Source: Waddliaceae bacterium (lineage in GTDB: Bacteria > Chlamydiota > Chlamydiia > Chlamydiales > GCA-2709385). Taken from it: a stretch of 44,448 nt of DNA. Positions 16,113 through 25,595 of this stretch are shown here, in pieces. The stretch's first letter is position 1. Each line of letters starts with the position of its first letter. The translations under genes and the position numbers were made by a program. Location of the stretch: NCBI GenBank assembly GCA_002709385.1, contig PAQS01000029.1, positions 1 through 44,448 on the forward strand, given 5' to 3'. The notes under the pieces were generated by a model. That model did not search any database. It saw only the letters and a program-made list of their open reading frames with translations, and was not told the DNA's origin.

Positions 16113-16751
16113 TTAGTTCAAACGATCATGCCGAGGGAAGTGATAGAAGACTTTTTGCTTACGAGCGTTTTTCATACGCGACTGAAGAACAAAAGCCCAT
16201 TCTTTTAAGGCTTTTTCCACATAACGCTCATCACCATCTGGTACCTCTTCTCCAATAGGAAATGTGAGAGCAACCAAACGTTCACCACTTAGCGCATCCA
16301 CAAAATCAGCCTCGAGCACACTACCTTCTAAAAATTTTTCTGCTGCTATCTCGCTTTCTTTATCTTCTTCAAGAGGAACGGGAGTCATTTTACTTAGTGC
16401 AAGCTTGAGACGCATTACATTTTCACCTGGACGCTCTACTATATTAAATTCTTCCTCTAAAGCCATACGAGTTGTGTCGTTTACGACTTTTAAAATAGGG
16501 CTTAATTGATCAGGTACAACACGAGTAGCTTCTTTACTTGATTTATACTGAACATTCACAGGCTCAACTAGTAAATCGTTGTATTGCGAAAGATCTTTGC
16601 CTAGTGCTTGGTAATAATTTACATCAGAGTTTTCTGGGCTACTTTGAAATTCTAAATCAGATTCAAATAGGGACGCATATGAGCCTTTATCTGAACACCC
16701 ACCTAAACATAAGGCGATCCCCGCCAATAAGATAAACCGTTTTTTTACCAT
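16113..16751 (-). CDS. DUF3313-type lipoprotein
   Basis: Lipoprotein of 212 residues. MVKKRFILLAGIALCLGGCS is a type II signal sequence with lipobox LGGC, so Cys 19 should be lipidated; this fixes the start at ATG 16751, which has AGGAG eight bases upstream. The mature part has the DUF3313 pattern: DLSQYNDLLVEPVNVQY, then ERPGENVMRLKLALSKMTPV and ADFVDALSGERLVAL. DUF3313 proteins are envelope lipoproteins of unknown role. The gene ends at the shared terminator 16061-16098, and repeat A copy 3 lies about 90 bases upstream of its start. Confidence 0.7.
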   Translation of the reverse strand: MVKKRFILLAGIALCLGGCSDKGSYASLFESDLEFQSSPENSDVNYYQALGKDLSQYNDLLVEPVNVQYKSSKEATRVVPDQLSPILKVVNDTTRMALEEEFNIVERPGENVMRLKLALSKMTPVPLEEDKESEIAAEKFLEGSVLEADFVDALSGERLVALTFPIGEEVPDGDERYVEKALKEWAFVLQSRMKNARKQKVFYHFPRHDRLN

Positions 16752-16840
16752 GTTTGCGTCTCCTGATTCTTCCGCATTTTCTCTCAGTATACTCAGAAGA
16801 ATGGCTATTGGCAATTGCTCTCGTATAAAACTCATAAAAG

Positions 16841-16872
16841 CTCCAATGACTACCTAATCTCGCATCAGATTC
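16841..16872 (-). repeat. Dispersed repeat A, copy 3
   Basis: CTCCAATGACTACCTAATCT followed by CGCATCAGATTC is the reverse complement of copy 2 with three differences. It lies in the divergent gap between the lipoprotein and aldehyde dehydrogenase genes. Confidence 0.75.
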
Positions 16873-16965
16873 AGCTTTTCAGGATCCTTGTCACCAAAAC
16901 AATCCAAAAAAACCACTCATCATGATATTTTAAAAATTTTTACAGAGGCTTTGTAAGGAGTATTT

Positions 16966-18336
16966 ATGGATATTATCAACCCAGCCACTGAAAGCCTTAT
17001 TTGTTCAATCGAAGTCGATACCCCTTTGTCTATCAAAGAAAAAATTATTAGCGCTAAGCAAGCACTCTCTCCATGGAAAGAAACGGACTTAAAAGAACGC
17101 AAAATAATGATCAAGCGTTTTCAAAACCTGCTTAAGTCTCACCAAAACGAGCTGGCAATTATCCTAACTCAAGAAACCGGAAAACCTATCTCTCAATCTC
17201 ATAATGAACTCAATGCTGTACACGAACAAATTCACTTTTTCCTAGAAAAAATCGATGATATTCTTTACTACTCAAGAACTTACAGTTTAGAGAGCAGCTT
17301 AGAAGAACAAGTTACTTACGATCCTCTAGGTGTTATTGCAAATATTTCATCTTGGAATTTTCCATATTTTATGGGTGTAAACGTTTTTATTCCCGCACTC
17401 TTAACAGGCAATACTGTACTGTATAAACCATCTGAATTTAGCACTTTATCTGGAATCAAAATCGCCCAACTTTTATGGGCTTCTGGATTTCCAAAAGGTG
17501 TTTTCGATACAGTTTTAGGAGATGGAAAAATTGGCGCTTCTCTTATTGAAAGTGATATCAATGCTGTATTTTTTACCGGCTCGTATAAAACAGGAAAAAA
17601 TATTGCTCTTGCTGCAGCACCTAGAATGTTAAAAGTACAGCTGGAGCTTGGTGGAAAAGATGCAGCTTACATATGTGAAGATGTCTCTCCTCAAACAGTT
17701 GCCTCTGCATTAGCCTATGGGGCTTTTTATAATAATGGACAAAGTTGTTGTTCTATTGATCGAATTTATGTGCACCAGAAAATTGCTCCTCATTTTATTA
17801 AAGAGTTCCTTACTCAAGTAAAAAACCTCCCCTTAGGAGCTCCAGAGAATAATGAAACTTATATAGGTCCTCTTTCTGGAAAAATACAAATAAGCCACTT
17901 GGAGTCTCAGATACGAGAAGCAAAAGCGCTTGGAGCTCAAGTACTTTGTGGAGGAAGACCTCTTGATTATACAGGATACTATTTTCCTCCTACTGTGCTT
18001 AGTAATGTCAATGCTCAAATGCGTATCATGCAAGAAGAGAGCTTTGGTCCTTTAGTAGGCATACAAGTTGTAGAAAACGACGATGAAGCTTTGGAAGAAA
18101 TCAATAAAAGCTCTTATGGATTGACGACATCTATTTACTGTACAGAACGTCAAAGAGCAAAAAAAATACTTTCTAGAGTTGAATCTAGAACTGTGTACTG
18201 GAACTGCTGCGACCGAGTGAGTCCAAAAGTTTCTTGGAGTGCTAGTCGTCTATCTGAATTAGGATTAGCTTTAGGTCTAGAAAGAATTCAGTGTTTTTTA
18301 CGAGCACGTTATTGGCATCTTAACCCTGGCCTATAG
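16966..18336 (+). CDS. NAD(P)-dependent aldehyde dehydrogenase, succinate-semialdehyde-type
   Basis: Aldehyde dehydrogenase of 456 residues, near the short end for the family. Active-site residues are present: N131 in WNFPYF, the cofactor motif FTGSYKTG (203-210), E227 in LELGGK and the nucleophile C261 in NNGQSCC. It oxidises an aldehyde to an acid in the cytosol. The beginning MDIINPATESLICSIEV and size recall succinate-semialdehyde/gabD-like enzymes; the exact substrate is open. AAGGAG lies upstream of ATG 16966. The C-terminal motif usually reading PWSG...SG appears here as SWSASRLSELG, a small divergence in the oligomerisation region. The role could be removal of lipid- or peroxide-derived aldehydes. 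Confidence 0.85.
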   Translation: MDIINPATESLICSIEVDTPLSIKEKIISAKQALSPWKETDLKERKIMIKRFQNLLKSHQNELAIILTQETGKPISQSHNELNAVHEQIHFFLEKIDDILYYSRTYSLESSLEEQVTYDPLGVIANISSWNFPYFMGVNVFIPALLTGNTVLYKPSEFSTLSGIKIAQLLWASGFPKGVFDTVLGDGKIGASLIESDINAVFFTGSYKTGKNIALAAAPRMLKVQLELGGKDAAYICEDVSPQTVASALAYGAFYNNGQSCCSIDRIYVHQKIAPHFIKEFLTQVKNLPLGAPENNETYIGPLSGKIQISHLESQIREAKALGAQVLCGGRPLDYTGYYFPPTVLSNVNAQMRIMQEESFGPLVGIQVVENDDEALEEINKSSYGLTTSIYCTERQRAKKILSRVESRTVYWNCCDRVSPKVSWSASRLSELGLALGLERIQCFLRARYWHLNPGL

Positions 18337-18442
18337 TTCACTATATTCAGGTTTATAATTTATTCTGTTTGTATTTATTGCTATTAAGTTGTATGAATTT
18401 GCTTATATAGAATTATAAATTACATCCTTTGGAGCGTAGATC

Positions 18443-18832
18443 ATGATTAGAAAGCACTTTAAAGCCGTATGCACATTTGCTATTTTAAGCATCTTGGGTG
18501 TAGGCTGTGCTGCTGTGAATTCCACAGATAGCACTGTATCTGCCACATATAGTTACTATAACGGACAATTAAGCACTTCGTTTTCTGATACTTTTGACGC
18601 GACATGGGCAGCTTCTTTACAAGCAATGCGAGAATTAGAGTTTCAAATAGAACTTGAAAGTAAAGATTCTCTCAACGGAAAAATTGTTGCTCGTCGCTAC
18701 AACGATCAAAAAGTTGTCTTAGTATTAACGAAAAAAACAACAGAAGCAACAAACCTATCCGTTACTGTTGGATTTTTCGGTGATAAAGAGATGTCTATGC
18801 GCATTGTGGAAAGAATCCACGACAATCTCTAA
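18443..18832 (+). CDS. DUF3568-type small lipoprotein
   Basis: Lipoprotein of 129 residues. The N-terminus ends in the lipobox LGVGC, predicting lipidation at Cys 22. The mature region (YYNGQLSTSFSDTFDATWAA, then REL.FQIE and a closing VTVGFFGDKEMSMRIVERI) follows the DUF3568 pattern, a small alpha/beta domain known from envelope lipoproteins. GGAG lies eight bases before ATG 18443. Its role is unknown. Confidence 0.7.
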   Translation: MIRKHFKAVCTFAILSILGVGCAAVNSTDSTVSATYSYYNGQLSTSFSDTFDATWAASLQAMRELEFQIELESKDSLNGKIVARRYNDQKVVLVLTKKTTEATNLSVTVGFFGDKEMSMRIVERIHDNL

Positions 18833-18845
18833 ATTACTTTTCGAT

Positions 18846-18876
18846 TACTCTCCCTTACAATTTGTAAGGGAGAGTA
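18846..18876. terminator. Strong hairpin between convergent genes
   Basis: TACTCTCCCTTACA and TGTAAGGGAGAGTA form a perfect 14-bp stem with a three-base loop between genes ending at 18832 and 18887. A long T-run is lacking on both sides, so termination is likely but less certain than for other hairpins here. Confidence 0.65.
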
Positions 18877-18886
18877 TCAAAAAATA

Positions 18887-21800
18887 CTACGATCTTGTTG
18901 TGTAGTTAATCTTCGATCTTGCTTCTTCTAGACTTTTACACTCTTCAAATGTAGCCGCTTTACTATTTGCCTTTTGCTCTTCCGTAAACGGTACTGTAAC
19001 AGCCTCTTCAGTTTTCCCGTGAATAAGTATCGCTGTTCTCATTTCATTTTCTGGATTTAAGTACTGCTGTACTTCATCTAAAAAGCTTTTGTAGGTAAGA
19101 GTTTTAAAGCCTTCACTTACTTTGTCGCGCCATTCAAAATCTTTATGAGAAAAAGCTAAGCTATGTAAAAGAACACGCATACCAGCCTGCTGATGTGGGA
19201 GCTCTTTCCAGTCATTTAATGCTATAGAACGCATCGCTTCAAACTTTTCTTTAGAAACTTTTTCTTTGAAGTTTGCAGAAAAGTCTGCAACAAATTCTTC
19301 AATACGAGCAAGAAGATCGTGTGGTTGATACACACTAGATTGAATCAAGAGATGTGAATAAAGGTGCTCACTTCGTGATTTCATAGAACCTTGTACTATG
19401 TAACCAGTCTGTTGCTTTGTTCTTAACTCATCAAAAAATGCCTGATTCATAATACGATGAACGAGTTCTAAACTTGCTCTTCTAGAAGGCTCAGAACGAC
19501 CATGAGCAGCGTTCCAAACAACAAAGTTTCCTTGTGAAGGAGTCGATTCCGAAAGAAGTAGTCTTTGAGATTTTCTTACCTCTCCCATTCTCTCAATTTC
19601 TGGATGCAAGTCTTTAGGATAAGGCTTACTAGCTAAAGTATCTGTAACTTTTGAGCTAATCTCTACAGCGTCCTTTTTATCCATGTTCCCATATAGAGTA
19701 CTTTCTACGTAGCACTGATCGAATAGCGTTTTAGCAAACTGTATAAGATCTTCGTATTGAATTTTTTGGATCTCTTCATAACGCTGACTATGAAGTATCT
19801 CTTCTTTTTTAATAAGCGCTCTATGGAGCTCCATCCCTGGGTGATGAGGAGCCATTTGATAGTAGTTTTGATACTCTACTTCAAGTGATTGCTTATAAAT
19901 CTCGAAATTTTCTTTTGTTAGCTCAAGATTTTTCAGTGCCTTTAAGATAAGCTCTAATAGCTTATCTGCTTTATCACTGTATCCAGAGAGAATACAAGCA
20001 ATACTTCCTCTATTCGCTCCAATTGCATATTGAAGGCCTGCTAAAGATGCTGGATATGCTAAAACAGATAATTGCTCTCCAATAGCTTTTACGTATAATT
20101 CCTGCAATACATTGCTTCGTACATCACCAGGAACAATACTAGGAACCTTTAGATCAAACATCCAATTTACATGGGGAACCAAATAACGCTGATCTTGAGC
20201 AAATAACACTTTTCCATGATCAGAATTTAAAATAGTTAAAAGCTTAGGCAAATCATTAACTGGCTCTCCTTCATATTTCAAATTCATGTTTTCTGGAATA
20301 AAAATATTAGGAGCTGGATAAGAAATCGCAGGATGCTTTTCTACCTCTTGCCATTTTTGAAGCTTTTCAGCCTTCATATCTTCTAAAAGATAAGAAGTAG
20401 CCATCCATGCTTCAGTTGAGTCGTATTCGACGCCTGTATGTTTGTTTTGTGCTTGCAAAACGAATAGGCAGTCTTCAGGCTTCAAGGAATGGAAAAACTC
20501 TTGTACTTGTTTCCCATCAAAAGCAGAAGGAATATATGTTCTTTGAGGATAGGTATCTAAATCTTCATAAAGTAAACCTTTCGCATCGGCTTTTGCAGCT
20601 TCAAATGATCCTTTACGGCCTTGATACTGGTATCTCAAACGAGCTAAGTTATGCTGTTCACGGAAGACATACTCCGGACACTCTACTTCTCCATAAGCAC
20701 GAATTGCTTGGAAGCAACGTTCTGCAACCTCAGAATAATTTTCCATGCCTTTTTCTGTAAGCTGGATGCTGATTGCAAATAGACCGTTGTTCGCTCCTTC
20801 ACGCATCGCTCCTGAAAATAAAGATTCAGCAAGCCCTTCTCTTTTCAGTTGTTGCAGTAAACTTGTTTCACTTTCATCGCCTAAAAGATGAGAAACAATC
20901 CCTGGGGCTGTACAATCTAAATCATTGACTGCTTCACCTGGAATTTCCCAATACATTGTAAAATCTTTGATATCTTGAATAGCGTCTATATGTAGCAGCT
21001 TTCCTTTTACATCATCTGTAAATAGGGGTAGATCGGACGTTGGCTTAGAGTAAGAGTAATTAGCTACTTTGGAAAATTTATCTACAGCCCACTCACGTAA
21101 TTGTTCGATAGATTCACGACCGTAAATCACAAGGTTCATTAAATTGGAGCTATAATGCTTTCTGTACCACTCAATCCCTTGTTCCGCAGAGACATTTCCT
21201 AAAGATTTTAAATTACCAATAGAGAAACGAGTCCAAGGATGATCTTGATTTAGTACATCTTGCATGACATGACGTGCGTGCCAAAAGTCAGAATTGAGTA
21301 AATTTCCGAACTCTTCATTAACAGCTTTAACCTCTCTTCCAACTCGCGAACTATCAAAGTTTGGACACCAGAAAAAGCAAGAAAAACGATCTAAAGCAGA
21401 TTCAAAGATTTTCGAGTCAGGATTTACCTCAAACATATAGTTTGTATGGTCTGATGTAGTATAGGCATTTGTTTTTCCGCCGTTACTACTGATGTATTCA
21501 TGATATTCATCTTCGCCAGGGTACTTATCTGTTCCCATAAACAATAAATGCTCAACAAAATGCGCTAGCCCTTGTGCATCTTCTGGATCTTGATGAAAGC
21601 CAGCATGAACAGATAAAGATGCTCCTGATTTTTTTATTCCTGGATCAGAAACAAGAAGAACATTCATTCCATTATTTAGACGTACTTTTCCTACTTTTCT
21701 ATCTTTCAAAGTAGGTGTAATGATGTGCTCCATTACCGCATCGGGTACTTCTACAAATTTTTTCTCTGATGAATGCATTAACGTCCCTTCTATACGATCA

Positions 21801-21961
21801 ATGATCTGCATATCCATCTTAGCTAAGTTCGAGTTTTCAAGAGTAGCTTGAACAATTTCAGCCGGGATAGAGTCATCTTTTTTTTGCTTATCTTCACTTG
21901 TTCCTTGTGACCACTGGTCTAGATTAGGGGAAAATTCAATTTTAGTCATTGCAAACACCAT
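18887..21961 (-). CDS. Insulinase-family (M16A) zinc metalloprotease
   Basis: Protease of 1024 residues, the size of insulysin/pitrilysin with four M16 half-domains. The inverted zinc motif is H134-F-V-E137-H138 with further Glu in VKAVNEEFGN (about 216-217); the neighbourhood LLFMGTDKYPGEDEYHEYIS and NGGKTNAYTTSDHTNYMFEV is nearly diagnostic of the insulysin subfamily. The second half lacks this motif, as expected, and has TKQQTGYIVQG in the substrate-binding region. The first 85 residues are an extra, hydrophilic N-terminal extension without an obvious signal peptide. It degrades peptides in its chamber; the site (cytosol, periplasm or secreted) is unclear. Homologues occur in Chlamydia. 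The start is uncertain: ATG 21961 and ATG 21949 are both weak. Confidence 0.9.
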   Translation of the reverse strand: MVFAMTKIEFSPNLDQWSQGTSEDKQKKDDSIPAEIVQATLENSNLAKMDMQIIDRIEGTLMHSSEKKFVEVPDAVMEHIITPTLKDRKVGKVRLNNGMNVLLVSDPGIKKSGASLSVHAGFHQDPEDAQGLAHFVEHLLFMGTDKYPGEDEYHEYISSNGGKTNAYTTSDHTNYMFEVNPDSKIFESALDRFSCFFWCPNFDSSRVGREVKAVNEEFGNLLNSDFWHARHVMQDVLNQDHPWTRFSIGNLKSLGNVSAEQGIEWYRKHYSSNLMNLVIYGRESIEQLREWAVDKFSKVANYSYSKPTSDLPLFTDDVKGKLLHIDAIQDIKDFTMYWEIPGEAVNDLDCTAPGIVSHLLGDESETSLLQQLKREGLAESLFSGAMREGANNGLFAISIQLTEKGMENYSEVAERCFQAIRAYGEVECPEYVFREQHNLARLRYQYQGRKGSFEAAKADAKGLLYEDLDTYPQRTYIPSAFDGKQVQEFFHSLKPEDCLFVLQAQNKHTGVEYDSTEAWMATSYLLEDMKAEKLQKWQEVEKHPAISYPAPNIFIPENMNLKYEGEPVNDLPKLLTILNSDHGKVLFAQDQRYLVPHVNWMFDLKVPSIVPGDVRSNVLQELYVKAIGEQLSVLAYPASLAGLQYAIGANRGSIACILSGYSDKADKLLELILKALKNLELTKENFEIYKQSLEVEYQNYYQMAPHHPGMELHRALIKKEEILHSQRYEEIQKIQYEDLIQFAKTLFDQCYVESTLYGNMDKKDAVEISSKVTDTLASKPYPKDLHPEIERMGEVRKSQRLLLSESTPSQGNFVVWNAAHGRSEPSRRASLELVHRIMNQAFFDELRTKQQTGYIVQGSMKSRSEHLYSHLLIQSSVYQPHDLLARIEEFVADFSANFKEKVSKEKFEAMRSIALNDWKELPHQQAGMRVLLHSLAFSHKDFEWRDKVSEGFKTLTYKSFLDEVQQYLNPENEMRTAILIHGKTEEAVTVPFTEEQKANSKAATFEECKSLEEARSKINYTTRS

Positions 21962-22086
21962 TGATTTCGAATTCGTTACAAGAAAGACGCCAGATTAGCA
22001 CTTTCGTTAACAAAGAAACAAGGGGATTTGACTAGATAAGCAAAGAGAAGTAAGGTGAAGGAAATAAACTAAGTAAGGTTCCATTT

Positions 22087-23631
22087 ATGGAGAGCTTTTG
22101 GCGTGAGCTCTTTGAGGGTGAGGTTCATCTTCGCGACAAATTTCAAGTTGAATTAAAGACAGATTATTCTCCTCATCGAGATTCTCGAAAAAACACGTAT
22201 ACTCAAGAATTTTATTTTTTTATTCCTAATGCACTACAAGTGGGAAAACACACGTACCCTAAAGAGCAATTTTACCAAGATCAAACCAACTTTATTCGAT
22301 TTAAAACTCCTGATTTCTCCTTTCGCGAAATTTTAGATTTTAATAATGAACGCTCTCCTTTAAATCGCTTAAAGGTATTGATACGCCAACAATTAGATGA
22401 GCAAGGGCGTGCAAATTTAGAAGATGAAATTAAGTTACTGGCTAACGTTGTACGCAGTAGATTAAGAGTCAATATGCGTATCCTAATCGCAGATCTCAAA
22501 GACTCTTCAACTAGCGCAGAAGAATTTCATGATTTACTATTAAAAATCACAAAACAATATTCAGATATTTTCCGTAGTTTTCGAGAAATTAGTAAAAAAT
22601 TTCGACATCATGAGCACTCGAACTATTTGAAGGATTACTTCCTCTACACCGAAGAATTTTTAAGTTCTACATACGAATACTATTTGACTGGTCTACTAAG
22701 CATTCTCCGTAGAGATTCTGATCATAAAAAAAGTGATGAACATTTATGTTCTCTCATCATAAAAGAACAGCAATTTCACGAACGCTTTGAAACGAAATCA
22801 AAAAAAACACCTGAAGATGAAAAAGAGGAGCATGTTTTATATCGAAAAGGACTTCTCAATAAGTTCATTCTAGATGCTTTACTTCTTTCTATTACTCGAG
22901 TCTCTGTTATCGATCATTATTCCAGTCTCTCTGGAGCTGTGGCTGCAGGGATCGCAATGCTCTTCTATTTTACTTTATTTATTTGGCAAGGACAGATCTT
23001 TGTCATCAACTCAGTGCCTTTCATCGTCATTACGGTGATTCTTTATATTCTCAAAGATCGAATGAAAGAAGGTTTGCGTAACCAGTACAAAAAACAAGCT
23101 TTTCGATGGTTTCCTGACTATAAAACTGAAATATGGACCCCAAGCCACCGTCGTTGTATTGGATATCTTACAGAATCATTTGCCTATCTAAAAACGAAGG
23201 AACTTTCTAACGAAATCATTCAAATACGAAACCAAGAATTTCATGCAGAACTAGAGCGGTTTAAAAGGCCAGAAACAGTTCTCTACTACAAAAAAGAAGC
23301 AAAGCTACTTGAGGAACCTAAGCGAAAAGGTTCTCGACGTTATGAACTCAATAATATTTTCCGTTTCAATATAGAACACTTTCTAAGCAAAGCAAGTAAT
23401 TCTTATCATCTACATCAACAATTGAACCAGGAATCAATGAAACTTGAGTACCAACGCTTACCTAAGGTGTATCATATCAACTTGATCATGAAAAACACCT
23501 ACTTGAGTGAAAACGGAGAGAAAAAAGTAGAGTGGAATAAGTTTCGATTGGTCGTCAACAAAGATGGAATCAAACGTATAGAAAGGCCATTAAAACCTAG
23601 AGATCCTCACTCTATCGCACCAGAGCAATAG
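22087..23631 (+). CDS. Large hypothetical membrane protein
   Basis: Unrecognised protein of 514 residues. Soluble, charged N- and C-terminal parts flank two transmembrane helices at about residues 280-325 (AGIAMLFYFTLFIWQ and FIVITVILYIL), probably placing both ends on the same side of the membrane. Residues 110-260 look helical. AAGG lies upstream of ATG 22087. Its last 20 bases overlap the 3' end of coaBC on the other strand. No family is recognised. Confidence 0.6.
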   Translation: MESFWRELFEGEVHLRDKFQVELKTDYSPHRDSRKNTYTQEFYFFIPNALQVGKHTYPKEQFYQDQTNFIRFKTPDFSFREILDFNNERSPLNRLKVLIRQQLDEQGRANLEDEIKLLANVVRSRLRVNMRILIADLKDSSTSAEEFHDLLLKITKQYSDIFRSFREISKKFRHHEHSNYLKDYFLYTEEFLSSTYEYYLTGLLSILRRDSDHKKSDEHLCSLIIKEQQFHERFETKSKKTPEDEKEEHVLYRKGLLNKFILDALLLSITRVSVIDHYSSLSGAVAAGIAMLFYFTLFIWQGQIFVINSVPFIVITVILYILKDRMKEGLRNQYKKQAFRWFPDYKTEIWTPSHRRCIGYLTESFAYLKTKELSNEIIQIRNQEFHAELERFKRPETVLYYKKEAKLLEEPKRKGSRRYELNNIFRFNIEHFLSKASNSYHLHQQLNQESMKLEYQRLPKVYHINLIMKNTYLSENGEKKVEWNKFRLVVNKDGIKRIERPLKPRDPHSIAPEQ

Positions 23632-24856
23632 ACTTCTTAGCCTTAACTATAGTCAAGGTTTTGGATACTAAATACCGTGCTAATTGAGACTTAGTCAAAC
23701 ACAGTTTTTCTATATCTTCTTTTGAGTAAACAGTGGATTGATGCTCTTCACCGTTAATTTCATGAAGATCGTTATGCACGAGTAAATCAAGATTACAAGA
23801 GTCTTGCAAACGCTTAACTGCTTGCGACCTTTCTTCTTTGGATATGGTGCGAGTGAGTTTGAAACCTACAAGACAAAGATCAGGATTTTGAGCATAGTCT
23901 CGAATACGTTGAATGATTTTATGATTAGGACGAAAACGAACTGTAAGCTCAGAGCCTGAAGAAATTTTGCCTTCATCACAAACCCCCTGAGTCAAACCAT
24001 CTAACTCAAGAGCAGCTACAGAATAATCACTTACTGCGGCCGCATGGATCATAATATCAGCTTCCTTAGAAAGAGTTTGCAACTGTGTATCTAAATCTTG
24101 AAAAGATCCAAAAGGAATTTTTCGACAAGCTTGTTTAGGGACGATACTTTTTTGGCCATGTAAAAAAATCACCTCTGCCCCTTGAAGCAAAAACTCATCA
24201 GCTATTTTTGCTCCAGTTGCTCCACTACTGAAATTACTAATACAACGAACTCCATCAATAGGCTCTGTGCATCCACCTGCTGTAATGAGCACCACTTTTC
24301 CTTGTGCTACTTGCTTTGACTGGATGCTCGCATAAACTTCTTTCAGAATGAGATCTGGGTCTAAAAGCTTTCCTTCCCCTTGCTCTCCACAAGCAAGAGT
24401 TCCTTGATCGCAATCAAGAATCTTCACTCCCCATGATTGCAGTTTCGCCATACTCGCCTGCGTCGCCGGATGCTGCAACATGGCATGGTTCATGGCAGGA
24501 GCGATCATGTACGGAATGGTCCAATCATGAGCCAGGAACAATGTAGACAAAAGATCTGTCCCAAAACCAGATGCCATTTGATTGATGGTATTGGCCGTAG
24601 CAGGACAAAGAAGCACGAGATCTGCCCAACGAGCGAGATGAATATGGCTCATCATATTCCCCTCTTCAAAAACTCCCGAATATACTGGCCTACCACTTAA
24701 CCCCTCAAACGTTGCCTTTCCAACAAAACGCAAAGCAGATTCACTACAAACAACTTGAACTTGATGCCCTTCCTGTACCAATCGGGAAATGACATGACAA
24801 GCTTTATAAGCTGCTATAGATCCAGATACTTTAAACAGTATGTTCACAGGCAACAT
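23612..24856 (-). CDS. coaBC: Bifunctional phosphopantothenoylcysteine decarboxylase/phosphopantothenate-cysteine ligase
   Basis: CoaBC of 414 residues, normal length. The CoaC half begins LFKVSGSIAAYKACHVI, has the catalytic His in SHIHLARWAD, the PAMNHAM motif and the flap ACGEQGEGKLLDPD. The CoaB half (from about 188) starts VVLITAGGCTEPIDGVR and has ISNFSSGATG and the KI/KFK-type region near DLCLVGFKL. It converts 4'-phosphopantothenate to 4'-phosphopantetheine using cysteine and CTP, the step after the pantothenate genes of the same operon. The start overlaps panC by 26 bases, with GAGG upstream. The 3' end overlaps the convergent membrane-protein gene by 20 bases. Confidence 0.93.
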   Translation of the reverse strand: MLPVNILFKVSGSIAAYKACHVISRLVQEGHQVQVVCSESALRFVGKATFEGLSGRPVYSGVFEEGNMMSHIHLARWADLVLLCPATANTINQMASGFGTDLLSTLFLAHDWTIPYMIAPAMNHAMLQHPATQASMAKLQSWGVKILDCDQGTLACGEQGEGKLLDPDLILKEVYASIQSKQVAQGKVVLITAGGCTEPIDGVRCISNFSSGATGAKIADEFLLQGAEVIFLHGQKSIVPKQACRKIPFGSFQDLDTQLQTLSKEADIMIHAAAVSDYSVAALELDGLTQGVCDEGKISSGSELTVRFRPNHKIIQRIRDYAQNPDLCLVGFKLTRTISKEERSQAVKRLQDSCNLDLLVHNDLHEINGEEHQSTVYSKEDIEKLCLTKSQLARYLVSKTLTIVKAKKSIALVR

Positions 24857-25595
24857 TATCGATTAACCTCACATTATCTATTTGAACAGCTCCAAGAACT
24901 CTTCCATAACGTTTCGCTACATACTCTACGACAAACCCAGCTTCTTCTAAATCTGTAGTCATTTCTTCGCAGCTCTTATCAGAAGCAAGAACTTCACTGA
25001 AACGGTAAGCACGAGCTCGTTGCTCTGAAGATAACCTCTGGTTACGTGATGCCATGGCAAGGCCATCTTCTTCTCGTACAGTAGAGCAGCCAACGATTTC
25101 TACATCAAGAAAGAAAGCGTTGACCATGTCTCTTACTAAAATAAGCTGTTGGTAGTCTTTCTCCCCAAAATAAGCTTTTTGAGGACGAGCCAGATTAAGC
25201 AATTTAAGAACAACAGTTAGCATTCCGTTAAAATGACCAGGTCTTTGCGTACCTTCTAGCTCATGACTAATCAGAGATTCTGTCATCGAATAGCGATAAT
25301 CATCCGGGTACATCTCTTGGTAATGAGGTAAAAGAACGTAATCTACATCTAACCCTTCAAGTAAAGCCAGATCTTGCTTTAGGGCTCTAGGATAATTCAC
25401 TAAATCATCAGTTTCATTAAACTGAGTAGGGTTCACGAAAATGCTGAGAACTGTGACGTCATTATCTAAAGAACTTTGCTGCACAAGAGATAAATGCCCT
25501 TCGTGTAAAGCACCCATGGTAGGAACAAGCCCAACAGTTCCTTGAATAGATTTACGTACTTGCCGCCATTCTTGAATACTCTCTAGCACGTGCAT
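24831..25595 (-). CDS. panC: Pantothenate synthetase
   Basis: PanC of 254 residues, slightly short for the family (about 280). The nucleotidyl-transferase signature is VPTMGALHEGHLSLV with the HIGH-like HEGH; IFVNPTQFNETDDLVNYPR binds pantoate, FGEKDYQQL and SRNQRLS are further motifs. It joins pantoate and beta-alanine with ATP. The start ATG 25595 shares its A with the panB stop (TAATG), implying coupled translation. A panD gene for beta-alanine is not in the window. Confidence 0.95.
   Translation of the reverse strand: MHVLESIQEWRQVRKSIQGTVGLVPTMGALHEGHLSLVQQSSLDNDVTVLSIFVNPTQFNETDDLVNYPRALKQDLALLEGLDVDYVLLPHYQEMYPDDYRYSMTESLISHELEGTQRPGHFNGMLTVVLKLLNLARPQKAYFGEKDYQQLILVRDMVNAFFLDVEIVGCSTVREEDGLAMASRNQRLSSEQRARAYRFSEVLASDKSCEEMTTDLEEAGFVVEYVAKRYGRVLGAVQIDNVRLIDNVACEHTV

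Noticed and set aside
20407-20760. Open frame of 117 codons on the plus strand
   Set aside because: Antisense to the insulinase gene; no ribosome site or recognisable domain.
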